Shown piece after piece: positions 55,703-63,603 of a DNA stretch of 64,000 nt. The DNA lies in contig NZ_OOHJ01000018.1 in NCBI RefSeq assembly GCF_900323885.1, forward strand, positions 2,777,001 to 2,841,000, in the 5' to 3' direction. How positions within the stretch are numbered: the first letter of the stretch is position 1; every line of letters begins with the position of its first letter. The DNA comes from [Actinomadura] parvosata subsp. kistnae (lineage in GTDB: Bacteria; Actinomycetota; Actinomycetes; Streptosporangiales; Streptosporangiaceae). The notes under the pieces are model-generated. The model saw only the letters and a program-made list of their open reading frames with translations. It was not told the origin of the DNA and ran no database searches. The position numbers and the translations under genes are program-made.

Positions 55703-57066
55703 TCCTGGCCCTCCTCGGGCTGCTCGTCGTCGCTGCCTTCGTCGGTGTCCGGCTCGGCGGGCGGCTCCTGCTCGGCGGGCTCGGGCCGCATCTTGTCAGG
55801 CGGCAGCAGTTGGACCGAGAACAGGCCGGAGTGCTTGAGCAGGCTCAGGTCGTCGGCCTCCACCGCGGCGACCACGCTGTCTGCGGTGTAGCCGGCATCG
55901 GTCAGGGTGCGGATCGTGGACGCTTTCTTCGCCTGGATCTCGGCGATGTCGCCCAAGTCCTCACGCAGGAACGCGACGTCGCGGGCGTCCCACCACAACT
56001 GCCTGCCATCCGGCACGTCGACCACGTTGGCGAACACGCCTGCGACCCGCCGCCACAAGGGCCTCATGGTGGCGTCGCCGAAACGCCGCCGGCTGGAGGC
56101 ATAGTTGCCGGCGTTCAGCGAGCTGCCGGCCAGACCCTCGGAGAAACCCACGATGACCGGCGGCACCCCGGCCGCGGCGGCGAGCCGGGACTCGCCGATC
56201 GCCTGGACGGCCTTGTAATCGAGGTCCCGCATGCTCATCTGCATGGCCTTCGCGTCCGCGCCGCCACCGAGGTACATCGTCTTGTACGCCGACGTCGCGC
56301 CGCTGTGGGCGGCCTCCATCTTCTCGATGAACCGGTCGAACAGCTCCGGGCTCACCGAGGCGTCCAACGACACGACCACGCGCGGGGTGGCGCCGTTGCG
56401 GAAGAACGACCGCTTGTGCGTGGTAGCGGCGCTGTCGGCCTCGACCTCGCCCAGCAGCGGCGTGATCCAGCTCATGCCGCGGAACTGGAACTCGGGGTCG
56501 GGGATGGGCGCGAAGTGGGCGACCTCGTCCGGCAGCAGCACCTCGCCGGCGCCGCTGCCGGGCGCCCGCGGGCTGTAGATGTAGCCGAGCAGCTCGCCGT
56601 CGAGGGCGTCGCCGTACAGGTCGGGCTCCTCCTCGGAGCCGGTCACGATGGTGACCCAGTCCGGCCGTAGCCTCTTCAACGTCCCGTTCGGCCGGCGAGC
56701 GAAGAAGCTGTTGCCCGCCAGGTCGGAGTCCTGAATGGTGCGCGACATCAGGTCCTGCATGGTGCCGCCGGGCCACGGACGCTCCAGGATGTCCAGGCCG
56801 CTGCCGTAGGACAACTCTCCGGGGCCCGCATCGTGCATCTGCCGGAAGCAGAGCCGGGCCTCGCTGAACACCGACTGCCGGACGAACATCAGCGACGCGA
56901 TCGCGCCGTTGCGCTTGAACACCTGCCGCGCGAGCGCCAGGAACTCCGCCGGGTTCGGCTGTTCCTGCCCGTTCATCGAACGCGTCATGCCCAGGTAGGG
57001 CAGCGCGGGAGAGTCGAACGGGTCGGGCAGGGAGCGGCGCCGGCGGATGCGCTGCAGGAGGTTCAC
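55699..57066 (-). CDS. Portal protein (HK97/SPP1-like)
   Basis: 455 aa. AFMRQSVFSEARLCFRQM-type helices, LAGNSFFARRPNGTLKRLRPDWV (wing), GMSWITPLLGEVEADSAATTHKRSFFRNGATPRVVVSLDASVSPELFDRF and the C-terminal acidic tail are typical of the phage_portal family. Dodecameric gate for DNA packaging; ends in a disordered Glu-rich segment. ATGA overlap with the protease. Confidence 0.92.
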   Translation of the reverse strand: MNLLQRIRRRRSLPDPFDSPALPYLGMTRSMNGQEQPNPAEFLALARQVFKRNGAIASLMFVRQSVFSEARLCFRQMHDAGPGELSYGSGLDILERPWPGGTMQDLMSRTIQDSDLAGNSFFARRPNGTLKRLRPDWVTIVTGSEEEPDLYGDALDGELLGYIYSPRAPGSGAGEVLLPDEVAHFAPIPDPEFQFRGMSWITPLLGEVEADSAATTHKRSFFRNGATPRVVVSLDASVSPELFDRFIEKMEAAHSGATSAYKTMYLGGGADAKAMQMSMRDLDYKAVQAIGESRLAAAAGVPPVIVGFSEGLAGSSLNAGNYASSRRRFGDATMRPLWRRVAGVFANVVDVPDGRQLWWDARDVAFLREDLGDIAEIQAKKASTIRTLTDAGYTADSVVAAVEADDLSLLKHSGLFSVQLLPPDKMRPEPAEQEPPAEPDTDEGSDDEQPEEGQE

Positions 57067-57233
57067 GGTGCCTCCTCGCTGTCATCAACGTCGGCCAGCA
57101 GCAGGTACGAGGCGGTCAGAACGGCGCCGGCCACGATGAGTGCGTAACCGGTCCCGAACTGGATCCACACCCCGGCCACGATGCACACGCATCCGGCCAC
57201 GTAGCCGAGCCAGGCCCGGGTGAGCTTCTTCAT
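57063..57233 (-). CDS. Small two-helix membrane protein between terminase and portal
   Basis: 56 aa from ATG 57233 (overlapping the TerL stop). Helices LGYVAGCVCIVAGVWIQFG and GYALIVAGAVLTASYLLLA. Small membrane proteins at this spot are common in actinophages; function unknown. Confidence 0.6.
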   Translation of the reverse strand: MKKLTRAWLGYVAGCVCIVAGVWIQFGTGYALIVAGAVLTASYLLLADVDDSEEAP

Positions 57234-58798
57234 CGGAACGCCACCAGCGGCACGAGCGGGGCCTCCTCCGGTTCGGGGGCGGCGATCCGCCACAGCGCGA
57301 TGACCATCGCGATACAGCCGTCGATCTTGCGTTTGGACTTGCCCTTGGACAGGGTGAAACCGCGCTCGCCCGGCCTCATCGCGGCGGACTTCACGTGCGC
57401 GCCCAGGTCGGGGTCTCCGTCGTGGACGACCTCACCGCCCACGATCATCTCCAGGGCGTGGCCGCACGCCGGCGCCATCCGCTCCGGCGACTGCGGGAAC
57501 TCCACCATGTTGAAGCCCTCGTCTTCGAGCATCCGGGCGGGCACCTCGAAGAACCGCGGGTCGTAGGTGACCTCGACGACCGTGTACGTGTTGGCCAGGT
57601 CGTAGCGGATGTGGTCCACCACGGCCTGATGGTCGATCTTGCCGGTGCCGTCCGGGTTCCAGATCTTCGCCTTGACGGCGACCTTGCCGTCCGGGCGTTC
57701 CCAGCCGACCAGCACGGCGACGGAGTCCCGGCGCAGCGCCATGTCGACGGCCACCTTGACCTCGGCCTTGCCGGGGATGGTGGCGTCGCCGGCGCACCGG
57801 TCCCAGGCGCCCGGGTAGTCCTTCAGCCAGGAGTCCTCAGCGATGTCCACCCAGCGGTTGGCGTAATACCTGAGCCACTCGTGGCGCGGCATCGACGGCT
57901 TGCCCCAGTCGTTGACCCGGTCGGCGACGTTCCACAGCACCCCGGCCGCCCTCGACGCGGCCCGTACGGCGATGGCGCGCTGCTCGGGGTCCTCATAGTC
58001 GAGGTCCTCGGGGGCTTCCTGCCAGTCGAAGTACAGGCGCGGCGCCAGCGCCGGATTCTTCAGCACCCGCAGGCCTCGCTTGTACATGGCGCCCAGGAGG
58101 GAGTGGTCCACGTCGAACCCGGCCGTGGAGAGGTTGAGCACCCGGCCGGAGCCGCGGGCCGTCTTCCGCTTCTTCGTCGACTTGGAGATGACTGTGTGGA
58201 CGCGCGCCTTGTTCGAGCCGACGTCGCCCCACTCGTGGACCTCGTCGCAGATGAACAGGTGCGGGATGCCGCCTTCGTTCGTGCCGGCGACCGCCGCGAC
58301 GCGCCGGATCTCGCCCGGCCGGCCGTCGCGGAACTGGATGACCTTCTCGTAGACGGCGAAGAAGCCGCACAGCGGCGCCTCTGTGATTTCGTCGTCCCGG
58401 CCGCCGACCATCTGGCCGGCCTTGGCGAACAGCTCGTCGGCCTGCTCGTAGGAGGCGGCGGCGATGTTGATGATGGGCGAGACGGGCGCGATCTGCGGCG
58501 GGCCGGCGAACTCCAGCAGCGCGATCGCCGCGATGAACGTGGTCTTGCCGTCGCCGGTCGCGGCGCCGCGCACGCCCTCGTCGTAGTGCCACTGATCGCA
58601 GGCTGGGCAGTACTCGTACCAGCGGTACAGGAACTCCTTCTGGTCCGGGCGGAGCTTGAACGGCTGCCCGAACGTGTCACCCTCGGGGAAGATGAGGTTG
58701 TCCTGAATCCATCGGACGGCCACCCCGCCGAGGGACGGCCACAGCTCGCCCTTGCCTGGCCGCCACCCGCACGCCGTACAGCCTGGGTCACGGCTCAT
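57230..58798 (-). CDS. Terminase large subunit
   Basis: 522 aa from ATG 58798 (GTG 58810 possible). ATPase part: ATGDGKTTFIAAIALLEF (Walker A-like), HLFICDEVHEWGD (Walker B), STKKRKTARGSGRVLNLSTAGFD (motif III). Nuclease part with KVAVDMALRRDSVAVLVGWE and later acidic residues DGCIAMVIALW. An N-terminal CTACGW adds a possible zinc site. Packages DNA with TerS and portal. Confidence 0.93.
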   Translation of the reverse strand: MSRDPGCTACGWRPGKGELWPSLGGVAVRWIQDNLIFPEGDTFGQPFKLRPDQKEFLYRWYEYCPACDQWHYDEGVRGAATGDGKTTFIAAIALLEFAGPPQIAPVSPIINIAAASYEQADELFAKAGQMVGGRDDEITEAPLCGFFAVYEKVIQFRDGRPGEIRRVAAVAGTNEGGIPHLFICDEVHEWGDVGSNKARVHTVISKSTKKRKTARGSGRVLNLSTAGFDVDHSLLGAMYKRGLRVLKNPALAPRLYFDWQEAPEDLDYEDPEQRAIAVRAASRAAGVLWNVADRVNDWGKPSMPRHEWLRYYANRWVDIAEDSWLKDYPGAWDRCAGDATIPGKAEVKVAVDMALRRDSVAVLVGWERPDGKVAVKAKIWNPDGTGKIDHQAVVDHIRYDLANTYTVVEVTYDPRFFEVPARMLEDEGFNMVEFPQSPERMAPACGHALEMIVGGEVVHDGDPDLGAHVKSAAMRPGERGFTLSKGKSKRKIDGCIAMVIALWRIAAPEPEEAPLVPLVAFR

Positions 58799-59309
58799 CG
58801 ACGACCCCACGCACGATACGCATCCGCGGGTCCGGCTCGTCGTCCTCCTCGACGTCGCCAGGCTCGCTGTAGCGGGCGTTCATCTGGGCGAGCGACCGCT
58901 GCTCGGAGATCGCGGCCAGGCCCAGCGAAGCCGCGTTCAGGCCGCCGATGCCGAGCTGCTTCTCACAGTCCCGCACCGTCGACATCGCCTGCTCGGCCAC
59001 CTTGTACAGCGGGTTGATGACCTCCTGGCCCTGCGATCCCGTCACGAGCGGGTTCTGGTCCGCCTCCGCGATCGTCCGCAGATACCGGTCCAGCGCGTCG
59101 ATCCACCGCAGCAGCACGACCTTCGCCGCCGGCGTCACCAGGTGCGCGGGCCGGTCCTCCCAGAAGTCGTCCCACGCGACCTTCGCGGGCTTCGACAGCC
59201 CGCGCGGCGCCGCGAACTTCTCCACCTTCAGCCCGGCCACCACACCGAGGACCTGCTGCCCGTTCCGCTTGTCGACCGCAGTCCCGGCCGTCTTCTTCGC
59301 TCGGGGCAT
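58788..59309 (-). CDS. Terminase small subunit
   Basis: 173 aa from ATG 59309 (GGGGAGG upstream). GLSKPAKVAWDDFWEDRPAHLVTPAAKVVLLRWIDALDRYLRTIAEAD is the P27/actinophage TerS helical domain. Binds the packaging site, probably in the non-coding stretch just upstream (59310-59635). Confidence 0.85.
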   Translation of the reverse strand: MPRAKKTAGTAVDKRNGQQVLGVVAGLKVEKFAAPRGLSKPAKVAWDDFWEDRPAHLVTPAAKVVLLRWIDALDRYLRTIAEADQNPLVTGSQGQEVINPLYKVAEQAMSTVRDCEKQLGIGGLNAASLGLAAISEQRSLAQMNARYSEPGDVEEDDEPDPRMRIVRGVVDEP

Positions 59310-59635
59310 CAGGTACCTCCCCTCACGAAAGCCCGCGCCGGGCAAATCCCGGCTGGTGGTACCTCCGAAAAATGGCGCGATGGGGACGGGTCAGGACCCC
59401 TTGATCATCTTTGCGTGATCTAGGTGCCCCCCTGGTCCCCTCTCCTGCCCTCTGACCTGCTGCTTTGTGTCCTGTTGTGCTGTGTGGCGTTGTCGTGTTG
59501 TCGTTGGTCGCTGTTGCGTGATCGACGTTGGTCATCAGGTGTTGGTCTGAGCTATGGGTCAGGGCTCAGGGGTGGGGTGCAGGGAGGGGCATGGGGGCTG
59601 GGAGGGGGGACGGGCAGGGGTGGGGTGCCTGCCCT
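59310..59635. other. Non-coding stretch between HNH and TerS, candidate packaging (cos) region
   Basis: 326 bp without a convincing gene. The first part has GGTCAGGACCCC and TGATCATC/GCGTGATC; from about 59445 to 59640 the plus strand is G/T-rich (many GTTGT, TGTTG, GGGG units) and the minus strand C/A-rich. Position between the HNH nuclease and TerS is the usual site of cos in HK97-like phages. No cleavage site can be defined by eye. Confidence 0.5.
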
Positions 59636-59974
59636 CTACCCGGTGTGCCCCGTGGTTGCGCCCTTGCTGTAGTTGCAGGAGGCGTGCTCTGCCTGGTAGT
59701 TGCTCGGGTCGCTGGTTCCACCTTGTGCGCGTGGGGTGATGTGGCCTGCGGTGAGCGGGTCATCGGGTGTGGGTGGCAGCTTGCATATGGCGCACACCGT
59801 GGCGGTGGCGAGTAGCTGCTCGCGTGCTTGCTGGTGGTCCCAGCCGAGGCCGCGCTCGGTGGTGGTTCCTCGCTGCTGGTCTCGCTGCCGTTGCCGTACC
59901 CCTGCACACCCGGGGCAGCGTGGCCCTCGCCCTGAATGGAGGGCCCGGCAGTCGAGGCATTCCCGCCTGGTCAT
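59636..59974 (-). CDS. HNH endonuclease
   Basis: 112 aa. CAICKLPPTPDDPLTAGHITPRAQGGTSDPSNYQAEHASCN contains the HNH ββα-metal motif (GHITP His, N in SNY, and CxxC zinc frame), plus an N-terminal zinc ribbon (CLDC ... CPGC). HNH proteins beside terminase genes assist cos cleavage in HK97-like phages. Confidence 0.9.
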   Translation of the reverse strand: MTRRECLDCRALHSGRGPRCPGCAGVRQRQRDQQRGTTTERGLGWDHQQAREQLLATATVCAICKLPPTPDDPLTAGHITPRAQGGTSDPSNYQAEHASCNYSKGATTGHTG

Positions 59975-60010
59975 GGCCTGCCCCCTTGTTGATGCCGCCC
60001 CCTGTTTTGA

Positions 60011-60259
60011 TCAGCCCCCGGGTGGAATCCAGCCGAGTCCGATCAGCGCTTCCCGTACGGCGTCGCTCATGGAGATGACAACGTCGGAGTCCTTCACGCC
60101 CATGACGGTCACGTCGATCTCGCGGATGAGCAGCTCCGCCTCCACCTGCGGCCGATGGTCCGCCTCGAAGCGGATCGTCAGGATCCAGGCATCGCATCCG
60201 GTGTCGTCGTGGGCGATGTGCTGCATACTGCCAGGCTCAGGCTGTTCCTGGTCGGTCAT
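60011..60259 (-). CDS. Phage protein of unknown function
   Basis: 82 aa. Acidic, alpha/beta-like: WILTIRFEADHRPQVEAELLIREIDVTVMGV. No recognised family. It lies in the early/middle leftward group just before the HNH gene and after a double hairpin. Confidence 0.55.
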   Translation of the reverse strand: MTDQEQPEPGSMQHIAHDDTGCDAWILTIRFEADHRPQVEAELLIREIDVTVMGVKDSDVVISMSDAVREALIGLGWIPPGG

Positions 60260-60280
60260 GGTTTCCTCCCGGAGATGGGC

Positions 60281-60337
60281 GAGACCCCCGAGTCCGGGAG
60301 GTCTCGGGGGTCTCTACCTCCAGTCGCGCACTGGAGG
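60281..60337. terminator. Two hairpins between the 60011 and 60388 genes
   Basis: GAGACCCCCGAG (60281-60292) pairs with CTCGGGGGTCTC (60303-60314); CCTCCAGT pairs with ACTGGAGG (60317-60337). Both perfect. They insulate the rightward 60388 gene from the leftward units; no clear T run. Confidence 0.6.
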
Positions 60338-60387
60338 GGTCTGATTGGGTCTGGTGTCGCAGATCCGGAGCGGTACAGGATGCTCGC

Positions 60388-60846
60388 ATGGTGAAGGTGC
60401 TGGCCGTGGCCGGAGTGGTGCTCGTAGTGCTGGCGGGGGTCGCCGCCGTGTTCATCGTTCTCTCGCCGGGCACAGAGACGGACCCGCCTCCAGCACCAGT
60501 GACGCCTGAGACGACGCTCCCCGCGCTCCTCGTCCGCGGGACGGTCATCCTCAAGGTGACGCCGGACTCCGTGGACCTGGGGGACCACCCGGACTGCTAC
60601 GGCAAGGGCGACTTCGCTGACGTGAACCTGGGGGCGCAGATCGTGGTCACCGATGCGGCGGCCAAGACCATTGCTCTCGGGCGCCTGGACGACGGGATGC
60701 ACCAGGAGCGCGGTTGCGTCTTCGAGTTCTCGATGGCGGTTCCCGCTGGGCATGAGTTCTACGGGGTCGAGATCGCGCATCAAGGGAGACAGCAGTACAC
60801 CGCCGCGCAGATGAACGAGCCGATCGAGGTCACCTTCGGTAAGTGA
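60388..60846 (+). CDS. Membrane-anchored exported protein (possible lysogenic-conversion gene)
   Basis: 152 aa; the only rightward gene in the right-hand half of the prophage. N-terminal helix VKVLAVAGVVLVVLAGVAAVFIVLS, a Thr/Pro linker, then an extracellular beta domain (GTVILKVTPDSVDLGDHPDCYGKGDFADVNLGAQIVVTD ... ERGCVFEFSMAVPAGHEFYGVEIA) with two Cys. TACAGGAT lies just before the ATG. Its orientation and secretion suggest expression in the lysogen; superinfection exclusion or surface change is a guess. Confidence 0.65.
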   Translation: MVKVLAVAGVVLVVLAGVAAVFIVLSPGTETDPPPAPVTPETTLPALLVRGTVILKVTPDSVDLGDHPDCYGKGDFADVNLGAQIVVTDAAAKTIALGRLDDGMHQERGCVFEFSMAVPAGHEFYGVEIAHQGRQQYTAAQMNEPIEVTFGK

Positions 60847-60853
60847 CGAGCCG

Positions 60854-60994
60854 CTAGGAGATCAGGCCCGCTTCGTTAAGCATGGCGAGGGCTAGTCCGA
60901 GGCTGAGCAGGGTGAGGGGCCACGCCTTCTGCACGCCGGCGATGACGGCGGACGACAGGAGGCAGACGAGGGCCAGCAGCAGGAGGACGTTCAC
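60854..60994 (-). CDS. 46-aa two-helix membrane peptide
   Basis: Frame from GTG 60994 (GGAG eight bases upstream): VNVLLLLALVCLLSSAVIAG and WPLTLLSLGLALAMLNEAGL. Convergent with the 60388 gene, 7 bp apart. Accepted for its clean ribosome-binding site and consistent hydrophobicity; function unknown. Confidence 0.5.
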   Translation of the reverse strand: MNVLLLLALVCLLSSAVIAGVQKAWPLTLLSLGLALAMLNEAGLIS

Positions 60995-61021
60995 GAGGGT
61001 TCTCCGTTCCTGCGGTGAGGT

Positions 61022-61151
61022 CCGGGCGGGCGGGGGCGTGCAGACAGCCCGTCCGCCCGGGGTCTTGGGTGCGGGGAGGTCATCCACTCGGGGGGATGGA
61101 CGTCCTCCCCGCAGGTCCTGGAGACGCGAAGAGCCCGGGGTGACCGGGCTC
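61022..61151 (-). terminator. Non-coding hairpins after the 61197 gene
   Basis: The gap 60995-61196 has no gene. GAGCCCGG (61131-61138) pairs with CCGGGCTC (61144-61151) and is followed on the minus strand by TTCGCG; CCGGGCGG/CCGCCCGG (61022-61029, 61053-61060) forms a second stem. Confidence 0.55.
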
Positions 61152-61196
61152 TGGGCATACGTCGTCCGTCTGTTCTGGGATTGTTCAGTGATCAGC

Positions 61197-61406
61197 CTAG
61201 CACCGAGACGCCCGTTTCCTGCGTGTATGGTCGCGCGTCTTCTCGGCGTTGAACACGTCTTCAAGTCGGAAGAGGCTGGAGTGGCCCCGTTTGGCCCCGG
61301 GGACGGGCCGCAGGACACCGCGTCTGACCCAGTTGTAGATTGCCCAGCGGCTGAAGCCGGTCTCGGTGGCGGCCTCGTCGGCGGTGTACAGCTCGTCCAG
61401 GTTCAT
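61197..61406 (-). CDS. Excisionase-like/MerR-type helix-turn-helix protein
   Basis: 69 aa. ELYTADEAATETGFSRWAIYNWVRRGVLRPVPGAKRGHSSLFRLEDVFNAEK is a winged-helix as in excisionases and MerR-like DNA-binding domains. It overlaps the 61403 stop (ATGA). May be a regulator or terminase accessory; true Xis would usually sit next to the integrase, not seen here. Confidence 0.75.
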   Translation of the reverse strand: MNLDELYTADEAATETGFSRWAIYNWVRRGVLRPVPGAKRGHSSLFRLEDVFNAEKTRDHTRRKRASRC

Positions 61407-62083
61407 GGGGCGACTCCGATCCCTTCACGAAGGACGGCGGCCAGCCACGGCCACCTCTCGTACGGCCAGACGTGGCGCCACGACTCCTCACGCTGGCAGG
61501 GGCAATCCTCATCGTCACACCGACAGGTCGTGTCCACGCAGGCCACAGTGAATCTTTCCGGGTAGGCGCGGAGGCTCAGCGAGCGGCAGTTCGGGCAGCG
61601 GCCGGTGAGGCGTACGACGGGCTCCTGCTCGCCGAGCACGATCCGCGCGGTCTGGCGGAGGCGTGTGGACTCGTTGTGGACGTGGTCGGCCAGGTCGTCG
61701 TGGAGGGCGATCCGGTCGAGGAGCGAGATGAGGCGGGTGATGGTGTCCGCGGTGCTGCCGGGTGCGGGGGTGAGGTCGAGCTTGTCGCACACCGCCTCCT
61801 CCAGCTCGACGACGGCCAGGACGATGTGGGCGCGGGCGTCGAACACGGACAGGTCGAGCGGCGCCGGCGACGCTCCGGAGGGCTTCAGCCCGAGGGCGAG
61901 GCTGCGTTCTTTCGCTTCTCGCTCGGCTAGCGCTTGGGCGTCCATGGCGGCGCGCCGTTCGGGGGACAGGTCACGCTCGTTCCAGTGGCGGCGCCGGCCG
62001 CTGCTGGGGACGATGGCGCGGTCCAGCTCGGGCAGGAACGCTCGCACTGCGGCCAGATGCTCGTAGGTGAACTCGGTCCTCAA
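61403..62083 (-). CDS. Phage zinc-ribbon protein (actinophage early-region family)
   Basis: About 226 aa from TTG 62083 (GGGGGA upstream; another TTG at 62179 is possible). Helical N-terminal two thirds, including ALAEREAKERSLALGLKPSG and a VVELEEAVCDKLDLTPAPGSTADTITRLISLLDRIA segment, then CPNCRSLSLRAYPERFTVACVDTTCRCDDEDCPCQ, a zinc ribbon with extra Cys. Similar proteins precede HTH genes in actinobacterial prophages. Function unknown. Confidence 0.65.
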   Translation of the reverse strand: MRTEFTYEHLAAVRAFLPELDRAIVPSSGRRRHWNERDLSPERRAAMDAQALAEREAKERSLALGLKPSGASPAPLDLSVFDARAHIVLAVVELEEAVCDKLDLTPAPGSTADTITRLISLLDRIALHDDLADHVHNESTRLRQTARIVLGEQEPVVRLTGRCPNCRSLSLRAYPERFTVACVDTTCRCDDEDCPCQREESWRHVWPYERWPWLAAVLREGIGVAP

Positions 62084-62116
62084 TCCGTCCCCCTGGGGTT
62101 GTGCTCGTTGTACGGG

Positions 62117-62230
62117 TGGACCTGGACAACCGGAATGGTCGTCCAGGTCCGGGACCTGCTTCTTTGCGGATGTGCGCAAAGTTGTTCTGTCTAGAATGTC
62201 CTTTTTCCCGGATGTGGGAAAAAGGACATT
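62117..62230. terminator. Three consecutive palindromes between the 61403 and 62265 genes
   Basis: GGACCTGGAC/GTCCAGGTCC (62117-62149), TTTGCG-GATGTG-CGCAAA (62163-62180) and AATGTCCTTTTTCCC-GGATGT-GGGAAAAAGGACATT (62195-62230; 15-bp perfect arms, bidirectional terminator-like with T runs). The last two share the loop core GGATGTG. Confidence 0.75.
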
Positions 62231-62264
62231 CGTCGCGTCCGTCAGGGTGACGGGCGCGAAAGGG

Positions 62265-62696
62265 TCAGCCTCGGCGGGCCTGCCAGACCGCGGTGGCCAG
62301 ACCGTCGTCGAAAGAGTCGAGAGCAGTCAGGACAAACACGCGGTCGGGTAGCTCCCAGGCCGCGAACTGCTGGCCGTAGTCGCGGACGTACTCGGCTCGC
62401 ACCTCGGAGCCGTTCTCGATGGTGAAGCCCTGAGTGTGCCCCTGAGCGTGCATGGAGGCCAGCAGAGACAGGAACTGCTCAGCATCCAGGTAGTGGGTGG
62501 ACTCCTCGGCCGACTGCCCGGGGCGGGTGCGCTCGTAGAAGTCGGCGATCGCGTCCACCTCGGAGACGGGGGCGCCGGACTCCAGCCAGGCGATGCCGGC
62601 CTGGTAGCCGTCCACGTACTCGCGGGTGAGCTTGCGGGCGGTGTCAGCGAAGTCAAAGATCTCGCCGCGGGGCGGCATTGTGGTGACGGTGCTCAT
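62265..62696 (-). CDS. Phage protein, paralogue of the upstream gene (first)
   Basis: 143 aa. DFADTARKLTREYVDGYQAGIAWLESGAPVSEVDAIADFYERT (about residues 15-57) aligns by eye with the same region of the 62693 product. Helical; ends DSFDDGLATAVWQARRG. Overlaps that gene (ATGA). Function unknown. Confidence 0.6.
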   Translation of the reverse strand: MSTVTTMPPRGEIFDFADTARKLTREYVDGYQAGIAWLESGAPVSEVDAIADFYERTRPGQSAEESTHYLDAEQFLSLLASMHAQGHTQGFTIENGSEVRAEYVRDYGQQFAAWELPDRVFVLTALDSFDDGLATAVWQARRG

Positions 62697-63109
62697 CGCA
62701 TCTTCACCGCGACGTAGCAGGCGTTCGAGAAGCCGATCATGAACGAGTCGTCGAAGCCGACGCCGTACGCCTCCTTGGGCCAGGAGTTCAGCGGGTAGTT
62801 GGTGCCCTGCCGCTCGTTGATGTCGCGCATCTCCTCGACGCCGTCGTAGATCTCCCGCTCGTTCGGGGAGCCCTTCAGGTAGTCGAGGAAGGCCGGCACG
62901 AGGGTGGCGTCGTAGGTGCAGGAGTCGGTGCCCGTGAACCCGCCGTCGTGCAGGTCGCGGTAGATCTTCGCGACCTCGTACACCTCGGTCTTGGGCGGGT
63001 TGGTGGCCAGCCACATGGTGCCGGAGCGGAAGCCGTCGGCGTGCTGCAGGAGCCACGTCTTGGTGAAGTCGTCGATCTCCCACTCGGGGGTCATGCTGTT
63101 CTGCCTCAT
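62693..63109 (-). CDS. Phage protein, paralogue of the downstream gene (second)
   Basis: 138 aa. DFTKTWLLQHADGFRSGTMWLATNPPKTEVYEVAKIYRDL and the C-terminal VGFDDSFMIGFSNACYVAVK match the layout of the 62265 product. Overlaps its upstream neighbour at 63106 (ATGA-like), so it is in the same early operon. Function unknown. Confidence 0.6.
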   Translation of the reverse strand: MRQNSMTPEWEIDDFTKTWLLQHADGFRSGTMWLATNPPKTEVYEVAKIYRDLHDGGFTGTDSCTYDATLVPAFLDYLKGSPNEREIYDGVEEMRDINERQGTNYPLNSWPKEAYGVGFDDSFMIGFSNACYVAVKMR

Positions 63110-63531
63110 TGCGTGTTCTCCTTGCTGGTGACGATCTGTCGGTCGATGCTGACGCCGATGAGTTGGCCGTTCTCCTCGAAGGAGCCTTCGACGGCCTGGA
63201 CGTCGAGATGGAGCTTGGTGCGGCCGGCGGCGATGTCGTCTACGACTTCGGCGAGCCTGCGAAGGGCGTGCGTGACGGTGTTCAGGTCCTCGATGAGGAC
63301 GCGGCGGGTGAACAGGTCGCAGGTGATGCCGTCGTACACGCGGTCGAGGCCGCGGATGATGTCGCCGAAGCCGGGGCTAATCGCGTCGGCGCAGTCCGGG
63401 CACGTCCATTCGCCGTCGTGGAAGGCGGCGTAGGCGTTGACCTCGAACATGCTGCGGCACCGGTGGCATTCGCCGTCCGCTTCTCCGTGGAAGAAGCCCA
63501 GCTCCATGGCGATGTTGGCGGGCTTGGTCAT
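63106..63531 (-). CDS. Phage protein with N-terminal zinc ribbon
   Basis: 141 aa. CHRCRSMFEVNAYAAFHDGEWTCPDCAD is a CxxC...CxxC ribbon; the rest is helical (TVTHALRRLAEVVDDIAAG) with a short beta end. No family recognised. Part of a series of zinc-ribbon proteins in this arm. Confidence 0.6.
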   Translation of the reverse strand: MTKPANIAMELGFFHGEADGECHRCRSMFEVNAYAAFHDGEWTCPDCADAISPGFGDIIRGLDRVYDGITCDLFTRRVLIEDLNTVTHALRRLAEVVDDIAAGRTKLHLDVQAVEGSFEENGQLIGVSIDRQIVTSKENTQ

Positions 63532-63565
63532 CCTTGCCTCTCGGTGGTCATGGCATTCTGGGGGT

Positions 63566-63594
63566 GGCTGGCCCCGGTGGAGACGGGGCCAGCC
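63566..63594 (-). terminator. Perfect 11-bp hairpin between the 63604 and 63106 genes
   Basis: GGCTGGCCCCG (63566-63576) and CGGGGCCAGCC (63584-63594) with a 7-base loop; no T run on the minus strand. Confidence 0.55.
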
Positions 63595-63603
63595 GTTGTT
63601 GTC

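Noticed and set aside
61197..61406. Excisionase proper
   Set aside because: The HTH fits, but there is no integrase beside it and it is coupled to a zinc-ribbon gene in the early operon; left as excisionase-like only.
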